From Bryobacteraceae bacterium (lineage in GTDB: Bacteria; Acidobacteriota; Terriglobia; Bryobacterales; Bryobacteraceae), in assembly GCA_014379815.1 (NCBI GenBank), contig JACMLA010000625.1, positions 1 to 9,610 on the forward strand: DNA of 9,610 nucleotides, written 5' to 3'. The translations under genes were made by a program, and so were the position numbers. The notes beneath the pieces were generated by a model. That model did not search any database and was not told the DNA's origin. It was given only the letters and a program-made list of their open reading frames with translations. Every line of letters begins with the position of its first letter. Position 1 is the first letter of the stretch. Shown here piece after piece: positions 1 to 6,323 of the stretch.

Positions 1-2
1 AG

Positions 3-344
3 TTTGGTTCTCCAAAGACTCCCGTGTTCCTCGAAGCCATGCTCCTGCACCAGCTCGATACCCTCGATTCGCGAATGGAGTGCATGCGGGGATTCCTGCA
101 AAAAGATCGCCTTGTAGAAGGTTGCTGGACCGGGTACAACACTACACTCGAACGCTCTTTCCTTAAGAAAGCAAAGTATCTGGAAGAGCTCGAGAAGCCT
201 GCGCCAGTGCAGCAAACCGCCGGAGACACCACGGTGCACGTGCCTGTTCTCAAACCCGCTCCACCGCCAAAAAACGGTTCCGCCTTTGCCGATAAGCTTC
301 GTGGAGCCCTCCGAACCGAACCATACCTCCGAACCGAACCATAA
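3..344 (+). CDS. Unrecognised protein, C-terminal part (start outside window or at GTG 24)
   Basis: The frame is open from the left edge to TAA at 342-344. The true start may lie upstream; GTG 24 and ATG 39 are the first internal candidates. I do not recognise the family. The first ~60 residues look helical and mixed-charge, with motifs such as [18 protein letters not shown] and [11 protein letters not shown]; there is no signal peptide or membrane segment in the visible part. The rest is Pro/Ala-rich and looks disordered. The last residues, [11 protein letters not shown], are the product of an exact 18-bp tandem duplication that adds six codons in frame. Only 7 nt separate the stop from the preferred thiG start, so co-transcription with thiG is likely, but this does not show a role in thiamine synthesis. 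It is not ThiS: there is no C-terminal Gly-Gly. Codon use is similar to that of the neighbours, so I take it as real. Confidence 0.6.
   Translation, partial: FGSPKTPVFLEAMLLHQLDTLDSRMECMRGFLQKDRLVEGCWTGYNTTLERSFLKKAKYLEELEKPAPVQQTAGDTTVHVPVLKPAPPPKNGSAFADKLRGALRTEPYLRTEP
308..343 (+). repeat. Exact 18-bp tandem duplication
   Basis: Positions 308-325 and 326-343 are identical copies of CCTCCGAACCGAACCATA. Each copy also contains the smaller doublet CCGAACCGAA. The duplication lies in the last codons of the upstream gene, where it adds YLRTEP in frame, and immediately before the thiG start, so it could alter spacing or mRNA structure there. It also creates the spurious N-terminal extension seen if thiG is read back to position 286. 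Confidence 0.9.
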
Positions 345-351
345 TGGAAGC

Positions 352-1128
352 ATGCAGGACAAGTTGAAAATCGCGGACCGTGAGTTCGGTTCGCGCCTCT
401 TAATCGGCACAGGAAAGTACCGCAGTTTTCAGGAAATGGCCCGTTGCCACCAGGCTTCCGGAGCCGAAGTAGTCACAGTCGCCGTCAGGCGTGTCAATCT
501 CACCGATCGTTCGAAAGAATCTCTGCTCGACTACATAGACCGCGAGCGGATGTTCATACTCCCGAACACCGCAGCCTGCTACACCGCCGATGAAGCGATT
601 CGCACAGCAAGACTCGGCCGGGAAGTGGGATTGTCGCACTGGGTCAAGCTCGAAGTAATTGGTGATGAGGAAACCCTGTTTCCAGACACCGAAGGCCTCA
701 TCGAAGCCACAAGGGTTCTGGCCCGCGAAGGCTTTGTCGTACTGCCCTACACCAGTGACGATCTCATCGTAGCCCGCCGCCTCATTGATGCCGGAGCCGC
801 CGTTGTCATGCCTCTGGGTGCTCCAATTGGCTCCGGCCTGGGCATTCAGAATCTGACCGCGCTCCGCATTCTGCGCGAGAAAATCACAACCGTACCCCTG
901 ATCGTGGACGCAGGAGTGGGAACCGCCTCCGACGCGGCCATCGCGATGGAACTGGGCTTCGACGGAGTGCTGCTGAACACTGCGGTAGCCGCAGCGTCGG
1001 AACCAGAGAAAATGGCCGAAGCAATGAAACACGCAGTCATAGCAGGGCGCCTCGCCTTCCAGGCAGGTCGCATGCAGAAAAAGCTTTACGCCACCGCAAG
1101 CAGTCCCATGGAAGGCGTGGTTCGCTAA
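352..1128 (+). CDS. thiG: Thiazole synthase ThiG
   Basis: ThiG makes the thiazole phosphate moiety of thiamine in the cytoplasm from 1-deoxy-xylulose 5-phosphate, the ThiS thiocarboxylate and dehydroglycine. From ATG 352 the protein has 258 residues, the usual ThiG length. Visible family features are GTGKY (residues 19-23), [11 protein letters not shown] (37-47), the Schiff-base lysine K99 in KLEVIGD, the phosphate-binding [12 protein letters not shown] stretch and [10 protein letters not shown] near the end, all fitting a TIM barrel. I chose ATG 352 because the frame upstream to 286 only translates the 18-bp tandem repeat ([11 protein letters not shown]), which no ThiG carries. GGAAG at 346-350 is the only Shine-Dalgarno-like sequence and is very close to the ATG. 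thiS, thiO/thiH and thiE are not in the window. The gene ends convergently with the acyltransferase array. Confidence 0.96.
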   Translation: MQDKLKIADREFGSRLLIGTGKYRSFQEMARCHQASGAEVVTVAVRRVNLTDRSKESLLDYIDRERMFILPNTAACYTADEAIRTARLGREVGLSHWVKLEVIGDEETLFPDTEGLIEATRVLAREGFVVLPYTSDDLIVARRLIDAGAAVVMPLGAPIGSGLGIQNLTALRILREKITTVPLIVDAGVGTASDAAIAMELGFDGVLLNTAVAAASEPEKMAEAMKHAVIAGRLAFQAGRMQKKLYATASSPMEGVVR

Positions 1129-1156
1129 CTAAACCGCATATCAGCTGAACAAGTAG

Positions 1157-1170
1157 CCTCGCATACGAGG
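1157..1170. terminator. Small hairpin after thiG (possible terminator part)
   Basis: CCTCG (1157-1161) and CGAGG (1166-1170) pair across a CATA loop, 28 nt after the thiG stop. There is no T-tract, so it is not a canonical intrinsic terminator. A second CGAGG at 1181-1185 could compete for the same left arm. It lies between converging genes, where a bidirectional structure would make sense. Confidence 0.35.
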
Positions 1171-1189
1171 GCGCCAGGACCGAGGTGGG

Positions 1190-1224
1190 GCAGGCGTCCA
1201 CGCCTGCGGAGGGTCTCCAGACCC
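1190..1224. repeat. Paired palindromes, REP-like
   Basis: Two perfect inverted repeats sit side by side: GCAGGCGT/ACGCCTGC (1190-1197 with 1200-1207) and GGGTCT/AGACCC (1211-1216 with 1219-1224), each with CC at the centre. Two GC-rich palindromes in tandem in a convergent intergenic gap is the typical arrangement of dispersed extragenic palindromic elements, though they could simply act as a transcription barrier. Whether the unit recurs in the genome cannot be seen here. Confidence 0.6.
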
Positions 1225-1277
1225 GACTTCACCAAAACAACGACGAACCAGTGAGAGGAGCGGCCCCGAAAGGTAAC

Positions 1278-2577
1278 CTAAGACTCAGCGTTAGGCCCGC
1301 TGCCGAGACTGCGCCGTGAGATCGCATCCCGGCCCCACGCCAGGTCCGGCGAGGCGTTCTCAGGAACTTTAACTTCGCTACCCGCAATGCTTTCATGCGG
1401 CAACCCCGGCTGCAAACGCCGGCCATTCAGAAACATGCCGATAACCGTGTTCCGAACAAAATACTCATAACTCACCAGCAACAGTGTCACCGAAACAGCC
1501 AGGTTGATGGTGACCTTAACGATAGCGGGAGCATTCCACGGCATCATCCACACCGAGAGCACGATGACCAGCGGCAGGTGGGTCAGATAGAGCCAGTAAC
1601 AAGAGTCTGCCAGGTAGCGGACCACCCGGCGATGCTTCTCAAAGTGGCGTACAAAGAACCCGATCAGTCCGTATACAAGCAAAGCAGCTCCAAGAGCTCC
1701 GGTGACCGCCGTTACCAGACGCCATTGTTCCGCGCGAAGGAAATTCTGCGCCGCTAAAGCATTTCCAGTTTTCAGGACTGAGAAATAGTTGACCGCAACT
1801 GTTACGATCGCCAGCAAGCAGTAAACAGTTCCGAAACGAGCGAAGCCAGACAGCGCCTCGCGCTTGTGAAACAGGATCCAGCCGAAACCAAAAAACGTAA
1901 AATACCCTCCAAGGCTGTTCCAGTGCAGGGGCCAGAGCACCACGAAAGTTTCCAGTGTGCGGGACGGCATGGTGAGAAGGACGCCGAAAGACAAAGCGGC
2001 CAAGAGCAAAACCGAACCTGGATGCCCAACGGCATTGCCACTTACACGCAGCGCAGTCTCGTAAGCATTCGCCAGCGGAAGCACACGGCCCAGCTCCCAA
2101 ACCAGAGCCAGAATTGCGTAGAAGATCAGCAGGTAGTACAAGAACCAGAGGTGATTCAAAAGAAACGGCTGAAATGGGGACAGGTCCAGTAGGCCAGAAC
2201 TAATGGCCCGGCCCGCACCTCCGGTAAACCGGTATTTGCCCCACTCCATCGCCGCCCAGGTTGTCAGACCTAGTGGTATCGCGAGAACGACCAGAGGGAG
2301 CAACACCCTACGTACCCGGTTTACCAGCATGCCTTGCATCCCGTTGCGAGCTACCAGCAAATGAGAGAAAAATCTCGCCACGACAAAAAATGTCGGCATG
2401 CGGAAGATATGGATGGCAACCGTTACAAAGTCAAAACCAGGATGAGTATAAGGGTCCTTGAAGGGCCAGCCTGCACCGAGTCGGAACAGACCGTACGTAA
2501 GGCTGATATGGTGCAAACACACCCAGTAGCATCATGGCCGCGCGTAAGGCGTCAAGAGAGTGATAGCGGGGCTGCAC
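1278..2577 (-). pseudogene. OpgC/MdoC-like acyltransferase, copy A, frameshifted
   Basis: This is the last gene of a tandem array of acyltransferase-3 (PF01757-type) membrane proteins resembling OpgC/MdoC, which acylates periplasmic glucans. By comparison with copy B the real start is GTG 2577 (VQPRYHSLDALRAAMMLLGV). That frame runs to TGA at 2431-2433, giving 48 codons, while homology resumes in another frame at HISLTYG. Copy A has 18 nt where copy B has 17 in this stretch (about 2504-2520), so one extra base is present; removing one C of GCACCAT would restore VFAHISLTYG and a protein of about 432 residues. The long downstream frame can start only at GTG 2522, which would drop the first segment with the catalytic-type R-X10. 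The usual FFVVSGFF motif reads FFVVARFF. LNHLWFL, YWLYLTHLPLV, SYEYFVR and LNGRR are kept. The C-terminal tail differs from copies B and C. A sequencing error at one base is possible, but the SG to AR change argues for relaxed constraint. Confidence 0.8.
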
Positions 2578-2592
2578 AGTCCCTCATAAAAC

Positions 2593-2607
2593 TTACAAAA
2601 TTAGCAC
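2593..2607 (-). promoter_or_regulatory. 15-bp leader motif shared by copies A and C
   Basis: Read on the minus strand this is GTGCTAATTTTGTAA, 15 nt before the GTG start of copy A, and it is identical to the sequence upstream of copy C. It is AT-rich in a GC-rich surrounding. TTTGCA, 17 bp and TGTAAG can be read here as a weak promoter overlapping the motif, but the -35 part is not conserved before copy C. It may be a promoter element or just a remnant of the duplication. Confidence 0.45.
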
Positions 2608-2640
2608 GCGTGAATGCAAAACTTCGCCGACCCAGACCTT

Positions 2641-3867
2641 TTACCGGATGCCTGAGATCAGGCTTCCAGACGAGCCTGCAGTCGCTGCAAGTGTTCTGGA
2701 AGATACCGCAGGCTGCTCGCGCCGCCCGTTGAGAAATACACCGATCACGGTTCGCCGCACAAGGTGCTCATAGGTAAACAGCAGTGTCGCTACCGAAACG
2801 CTCATGTTGATAAGAGCTTTCAAAAGGGCAGGTGCATTCCACGGCAGCATCCAGGCAGTCAGGCAAATAACCAGAGGCAGGTGCATCAGGTACAGCCAGT
2901 AACACGAATCTGACAGATACCGGATCACCCGGTTAGGTTGTTTGAAGTAACGCCCGAACAACCCAATGAGTCCATAGACAAGGAAAGACACTGCCAATGC
3001 GCCAGCAACTGCCACAAGCAGCCGCCACGAGTCGGCTTCGCTGGTATTCCTTCCCGCTGCCGCTCTCCTGATCGCATAGTAGTGAAGTAGCAATAGCGGC
3101 GTCGAAAGCAGGCAGAATGCGGTACCAAAGCGTTCAAACGTCCGCAAAGACTCCCGTTCCGCAAACAGAATCCAGCCAAAGGCAAAAAAGATGAAGTAAC
3201 CCGCAAGGCTGGCCTTGTGCAGAGGCCATACATGCATGAACGTCTCCAGTGTGCGCGAATCCATCTTCAGCAGCACACCAAAAGTCACAGCTGCAAGGAT
3301 GAAAACCGAAGCAGGATGTCGCATCACCCTGCCAGACACCCGCAGTAACGTCTCATAGACGACTGTCACAGGAAGCACCCGGCCAACTGCCCAGAAGATC
3401 CCGACTACTGCGCAAAAAATGAGCAGGTAGTACAAAAACCAGAGATGTCCCAAAGTAATCAGGCGAAGTCGCCCGATGTCGAGTAGTCCCGCAACGACAG
3501 CGGTCCCAGCGTCGGCTTTAAAACGCAGAACGCCCCACCTCATTGCCGTCCCCCCAGCTATGCCGAGCGGTACGATCAGCACCACAAGTGGCAACAGGAC
3601 TCGTCGGATGCGATTGACCAGCATGCGCTCCATCCCACCGCGTTCCACTAGCAGATGCGTAAAGAATCCCGATACCACAAAAAACGTCGGCATCCGGAAG
3701 ACGTGGATGGCGCTGGCCAGAAGATCGAATGTCCAGTGAGTACTCGAATCCTTCAATGACCAGCCTGGGACAATGAAGATGCCGTAGGTAAGACTGATAT
3801 GAAAGACTACCCCGAGCAGCATCATCGCAGCCCGTAAAGCGTCAAGTGAGTGATAGCGCAAATGCAA
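2641..3867 (-). CDS. OpgC/MdoC-like membrane acyltransferase, copy B (intact)
   Basis: A 408-residue inner-membrane protein with about ten hydrophobic segments, of the acyltransferase-3 family. It resembles OpgC/MdoC, which transfers succinyl-type groups to osmoregulated periplasmic glucans. Family signatures in order: R12-X10-H23 within SLDALRAAMMLLGVVFH, FRMPTFFVVSGFF (57-69), GHLWFLYYLL (140-149), SDSCYWLYLMHLPLV (319-333), YEHLVRRT (366-373) and LNGRR (379-383). The overall order follows E. coli MdoC (LDSIRAWLMLLGIPFHISL, FRMQVFFVISGYF, SHLWFL). Its substrate here is unknown; glycan or lipid acylation is equally possible. The start is TTG 3867, with GAGG 4 nt upstream; TTG 3861 is an alternative. 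It begins 38 nt after the stop of copy C and lacks the 15-bp motif present before A and C, so it probably depends on upstream transcription. It is the only complete member of the three. Confidence 0.88.
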   Translation of the reverse strand: MHLRYHSLDALRAAMMLLGVVFHISLTYGIFIVPGWSLKDSSTHWTFDLLASAIHVFRMPTFFVVSGFFTHLLVERGGMERMLVNRIRRVLLPLVVLIVPLGIAGGTAMRWGVLRFKADAGTAVVAGLLDIGRLRLITLGHLWFLYYLLIFCAVVGIFWAVGRVLPVTVVYETLLRVSGRVMRHPASVFILAAVTFGVLLKMDSRTLETFMHVWPLHKASLAGYFIFFAFGWILFAERESLRTFERFGTAFCLLSTPLLLLHYYAIRRAAAGRNTSEADSWRLLVAVAGALAVSFLVYGLIGLFGRYFKQPNRVIRYLSDSCYWLYLMHLPLVICLTAWMLPWNAPALLKALINMSVSVATLLFTYEHLVRRTVIGVFLNGRREQPAVSSRTLAATAGSSGSLISGIR

Positions 3868-3905
3868 AATACCTCGCCATTGCTCTTGGATCTGGATCCG
3901 TTTCT

Positions 3906-4670
3906 CTATCGCGTTCCCGGCATCAGACGGCCTGACGAGCCCGCCGCCGCTGCCAGACTTCTTTCCGGAGATAGCATCTGCGAGCGTCTTCCGTTAAGAA
4001 AAGTACCGATAATCGTCCGACGGACGAAGTACTCGTAACTGAGCAAAAGCACCCCCAGTGAAATGACCAGATTCGTGAGGACTTTTACTATGGCAGGAGC
4101 ATCCCACGGCAGCACCGCCCGGCTGGGTCTTTCAAAGTAGCGCACAAAGAGCCCGATCAGCCCGTACGCAAGCAGTGAAACTGTGACGGCGGCCATGGCT
4201 GCCGCAACAACACTCCACTTTGACACTGGATTTATCGAATGGGTCCCTAAAACCGCTTCCACCGACCTGCGGGCCGCATAGAAATAAAGAGCAAGCGGAA
4301 TCGTCGCCAGCAGACAGAAGCCAGCACCGAAACGAGCGAAGTCCGGAAGAACTTCACGTTTGAAAAATAGAACCCAGCCAAAAAGGAAAAAGAGAAAATA
4401 TGCGGCGAGACTCCTAACATGAAGCGGCCAGATCGCAAACGAAGTCTCCAGCGTGCGTGATGGCATCGTCAGAACCACCCCCAGCGTCAAAGTTGCCAGA
4501 ATCGCGACGGAAGCGCGATGCAGGTAGTCGAACCCCGCATGAGTATACAGATCTTTCAGCGTCCAGCCCGGAACCTTGAAAACACCGTACGTGAGACAGA
4601 GGTAGAATACGAGCCCCAGCAATAGAAGGGCCGCCCGCAAAGCATCCAGTGAATGGTAACGTGGCTGCAT
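3906..4670 (-). CDS. OpgC-like acyltransferase, copy C, two internal in-frame deletions, probably inactive
   Basis: The open frame of 254 codons starts at ATG 4670 (MQPRYHSLDALRAALLLLG) and aligns with copy B at both ends. Two blocks are absent. At about 4518-4527 GFDY joins directly to LHRASV, removing the equivalent of about 133 residues of copy B (roughly 50-182), including FRMPTFFVVSGFF and GHLWFL. At about 4110-4120 RPSRAV joins LPWDAP, removing 25 residues (about 315-340), including SDSCYWLYLMHLPLV. With a four-residue gain elsewhere, these account exactly for 254 versus 408 residues. The R-X10-H histidine is Tyr (LLLLGLVFYLCL). Three hydrophobic segments are lost in the first deletion and one in the second. 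Catalysis as in OpgC is therefore unlikely. The unbroken frame may reflect chance, recent decay, or a retained non-catalytic role. The frame extends upstream to 4811, but that part has no homology and overlaps the hydrolase gene. Confidence 0.82.
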   Translation of the reverse strand: MQPRYHSLDALRAALLLLGLVFYLCLTYGVFKVPGWTLKDLYTHAGFDYLHRASVAILATLTLGVVLTMPSRTLETSFAIWPLHVRSLAAYFLFFLFGWVLFFKREVLPDFARFGAGFCLLATIPLALYFYAARRSVEAVLGTHSINPVSKWSVVAAAMAAVTVSLLAYGLIGLFVRYFERPSRAVLPWDAPAIVKVLTNLVISLGVLLLSYEYFVRRTIIGTFLNGRRSQMLSPERSLAAAAGSSGRLMPGTR

Positions 4671-4690
4671 AACTCTTAAGCGGGAATTTT

Positions 4691-4705
4691 TTACAAAATT
4701 AGCAC
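4691..4705 (-). promoter_or_regulatory. 15-bp leader motif, second copy
   Basis: On the minus strand this reads GTGCTAATTTTGTAA and is identical to 2593-2607. It lies 20 nt before the ATG of copy C, in the 55-nt gap after the hydrolase gene. TGTAAA within and after it could serve as a -10 box, but no good -35 is found 17 bp upstream. A duplicated promoter or a leftover of the gene duplication are the two readings. Confidence 0.45.
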
Positions 4706-4725
4706 ACCAGCAGGGGTGATTTTCA

Positions 4726-5463
4726 TTAAGATTTGTAAGTATTGGCCCAAGGTTTTCCCTGAGCGGTCCCAAAAAAGGCCAGCACCACGCGATTGAACTG
4801 CTCAGCCGCATCCCACATCACCACATGCCCCGCACCAGGGATAACCACCAGGTCGCTCCCAGCAATCTCGCCCTGTAGTCCCGCTGCCAGAGATACGGGA
4901 ATCAGCGCGTCCCGCTCACCCCAAACCAGCAGCGTCGGAGCCCGGATCGAGTGCAGGTTCCGTCGCCCGTCCATTGCAAAAAGTTCGCGCGCACTTCGGA
5001 GTAACAAGCCTGGCCCAGCTCGCGCCGAATCCGAAACCAGCGTAGGCCAGAAGCTCAATGGCGACGCACCACAAGCCCTTGCAAGCGGCCACAAACTCGC
5101 CGCAATCGTGCGCCCCTGTAAGTCCATGGCCGGAGCCGCCAGCACCAGCCGGTCCACCCGCCCAACCTCCGACGCAGCCAGCATGGCGCACACCAGAGCA
5201 CCCATCGAATGCCCCATCAGCGACACCGGCACCCCCGGCTCCAGGAAATCAATCGCACGCAGAAGCCATTCCGCCCCGGCAGCTAAAACAAAGTCGCCAC
5301 GGGAACGTCGCAACCCTCCGTACCCAGGTAGATCGAGCGCATACACCCGGTGCGACCCGCTCAATGCCTCAATATTCCGCGCCCACCACCGGCTCGAACC
5401 CGCCAACCCATGCAACAGGAATAGAGGTGGTCCCTCACCGCGTACCTGGTAGTGCAAAACCAT
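4726..5463 (-). CDS. Alpha/beta hydrolase
   Basis: A 245-residue, probably cytoplasmic alpha/beta-hydrolase-fold enzyme without signal peptide. The triad is visible: nucleophile S86 in GHSMG, D185 in WGERDALIP, and H213 in GAGHVVMWD. The oxyanion-hole motif HGLAGSSRWW is at 18-27 and DLPGYG at 44-49. The Ser-His-Asp set and strand order fit esterase/lipase-type or C-C hydrolases; the substrate cannot be read from sequence. ATG 5463 is the start, though no clear Shine-Dalgarno precedes it. Only 12 nt separate it from the upstream SDR stop, so the two are probably translated from one mRNA and may act on the same small molecule. The acyltransferase array follows 55 nt later on the same strand. 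Confidence 0.9.
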   Translation of the reverse strand: MVLHYQVRGEGPPLFLLHGLAGSSRWWARNIEALSGSHRVYALDLPGYGGLRRSRGDFVLAAGAEWLLRAIDFLEPGVPVSLMGHSMGALVCAMLAASEVGRVDRLVLAAPAMDLQGRTIAASLWPLARACGASPLSFWPTLVSDSARAGPGLLLRSARELFAMDGRRNLHSIRAPTLLVWGERDALIPVSLAAGLQGEIAGSDLVVIPGAGHVVMWDAAEQFNRVVLAFFGTAQGKPWANTYKS

Positions 5464-5475
5464 GCGAGCTGAGCG

Positions 5476-6228
5476 TTACCCACGCCCCACAAACGGCATC
5501 TTTGTCGCCATCACCGTCAGGAATGGGACGTTTACTTCAAGGGGCAGTTGCGCCATATAGACCACAGCATCCGCGACATGCTGCAGATCCATTCTCGGCT
5601 CCACCATCATGGAACCGTTCGCCTGCAGCACGCCGTCCGTCATCCTCTCGGTCAGCACCGTCGCGGCATTCCCGATATCGATCTGCCCACACGCAATGTC
5701 CCACGGCCGCCCATCCAGAGACAGTGATTTCGTCAAACCCGTCACTGCATGCTTCGTTGCGGTGTAAGGAGCCGAATTCGGCCGGGGCGCATAAGCGGAA
5801 ATCGAGCCATTATTGATAATCCTTCCGCCTCGTGGATCTTGTTCTTTCATCCTTCGGAATGCCGCTTGCGCGCAGAGAAAGACACCGGTCAGATTCACCG
5901 CAATCACCGTTTGCCACTGCGCCAATGTCAGCTCATCGAAAGGCACTCCCGGAGCTGGAATACCGGCGTTGTTAAACAGGACGTCGATACGGCCAAACTG
6001 GTCGCGAACCTTCCCAAACAGCAGGTCCACAGACTCCGGATCGCTCACATCGGCTGACACCGGCAACATCCGCTCACCCTCCGGGCTACCCAGCGAGGCT
6101 GTCTCCTCCAGCGTTTCCATCCGCCGGCCCGTAAGCACAACGGTGAATCCCGCCTCATGCAGTCCCAGACTCACCGCGCGGCCAATCCCGCTCCCCGCTC
6201 CCGTCACAACAGCAATCCTGTTTGTCAC
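5476..6228 (-). CDS. Short-chain dehydrogenase/reductase (SDR)
   Basis: A classical 250-residue SDR oxidoreductase with a Rossmann fold. Visible motifs are TGAGSGIG (9-16) for the dinucleotide, NNAG (86-89), N112 in VNLTG, S142, and Y155-X3-K159 in PYTATK, so the N-S-Y-K tetrad is complete. TGRR at 34-37 puts Arg after the second strand, which usually favours NADP(H). Substrate is unknown. The C-terminal stretch [12 protein letters not shown] resembles a conserved ending I recall from one SDR subgroup. The start is GTG 6228, giving [10 protein letters not shown], the usual SDR beginning. No Shine-Dalgarno precedes it, but a good TATAAT box lies 7 nt upstream, so the mRNA may be leaderless. 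It is the first gene of the minus-strand run and is divergent from the TolC genes. Confidence 0.94.
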   Translation of the reverse strand: MTNRIAVVTGAGSGIGRAVSLGLHEAGFTVVLTGRRMETLEETASLGSPEGERMLPVSADVSDPESVDLLFGKVRDQFGRIDVLFNNAGIPAPGVPFDELTLAQWQTVIAVNLTGVFLCAQAAFRRMKEQDPRGGRIINNGSISAYAPRPNSAPYTATKHAVTGLTKSLSLDGRPWDIACGQIDIGNAATVLTERMTDGVLQANGSMMVEPRMDLQHVADAVVYMAQLPLEVNVPFLTVMATKMPFVGRG

Positions 6229-6235
6229 TCGCGAA

Positions 6236-6264
6236 ATTATAGCCAGCCGTTCTTACTTATCCAA
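6236..6264 (-). promoter_or_regulatory. Promoter of the SDR gene, possibly leaderless
   Basis: On the minus strand TTGGAT (6259-6264), a 17-bp spacer and a perfect TATAAT (6236-6241) are followed after 7 nt (TTCGCGA) by the GTG start codon at 6228. With normal -10 to start-site spacing, transcription would begin at or within a base or two of the start codon. The -35 matches consensus at only three of six positions. Position and spacing suit a housekeeping-sigma promoter for the five-gene minus-strand run. Confidence 0.6.
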
Positions 6265-6323
6265 ACGTTAATCGAACTCAGGTCGCCGGCGTTACGTAAT
6301 GGATACTGTCAACAGGCACGTAC

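Noticed and set aside
308..343. Possible CRISPR or short repeat array
   Set aside because: Only two directly adjacent copies without spacers: a tandem duplication.
286..351. N-terminal extension of ThiG starting at 286
   Set aside because: It overlaps the end of the upstream gene and mostly translates the 18-bp tandem repeat; ThiG proteins begin close to the ATG 352 product.
400..1032. Long minus-strand frame opposite thiG
   Set aside because: Its translation is a low-quality composition shadow of a well-conserved gene and resembles no protein.
1278..2522. Copy A as an intact 414-residue gene starting at GTG 2522
   Set aside because: The paralogue-like N-terminus is clearly encoded upstream in another frame, so the call hides a frameshift.
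2504..2525. Programmed ribosomal frameshift in copy A
   Set aside because: No slippery heptamer or internal Shine-Dalgarno is evident at the site, and a second conserved motif is also altered.
4671..4811. Upstream extension of acyltransferase copy C to ATG 4811
   Set aside because: The added residues have no match to the paralogues, overlap the hydrolase gene, and the other two copies begin at the equivalent of ATG 4670.
5058..5816. Long plus-strand frame opposite the hydrolase and SDR
   Set aside because: Pro/Ser/Arg-rich antisense shadow of two genes with complete catalytic motifs.
6265..6323. Promoter for the first TolC gene (GATACT near 6302)
   Set aside because: No acceptable -35 at the right distance; too weak to annotate.
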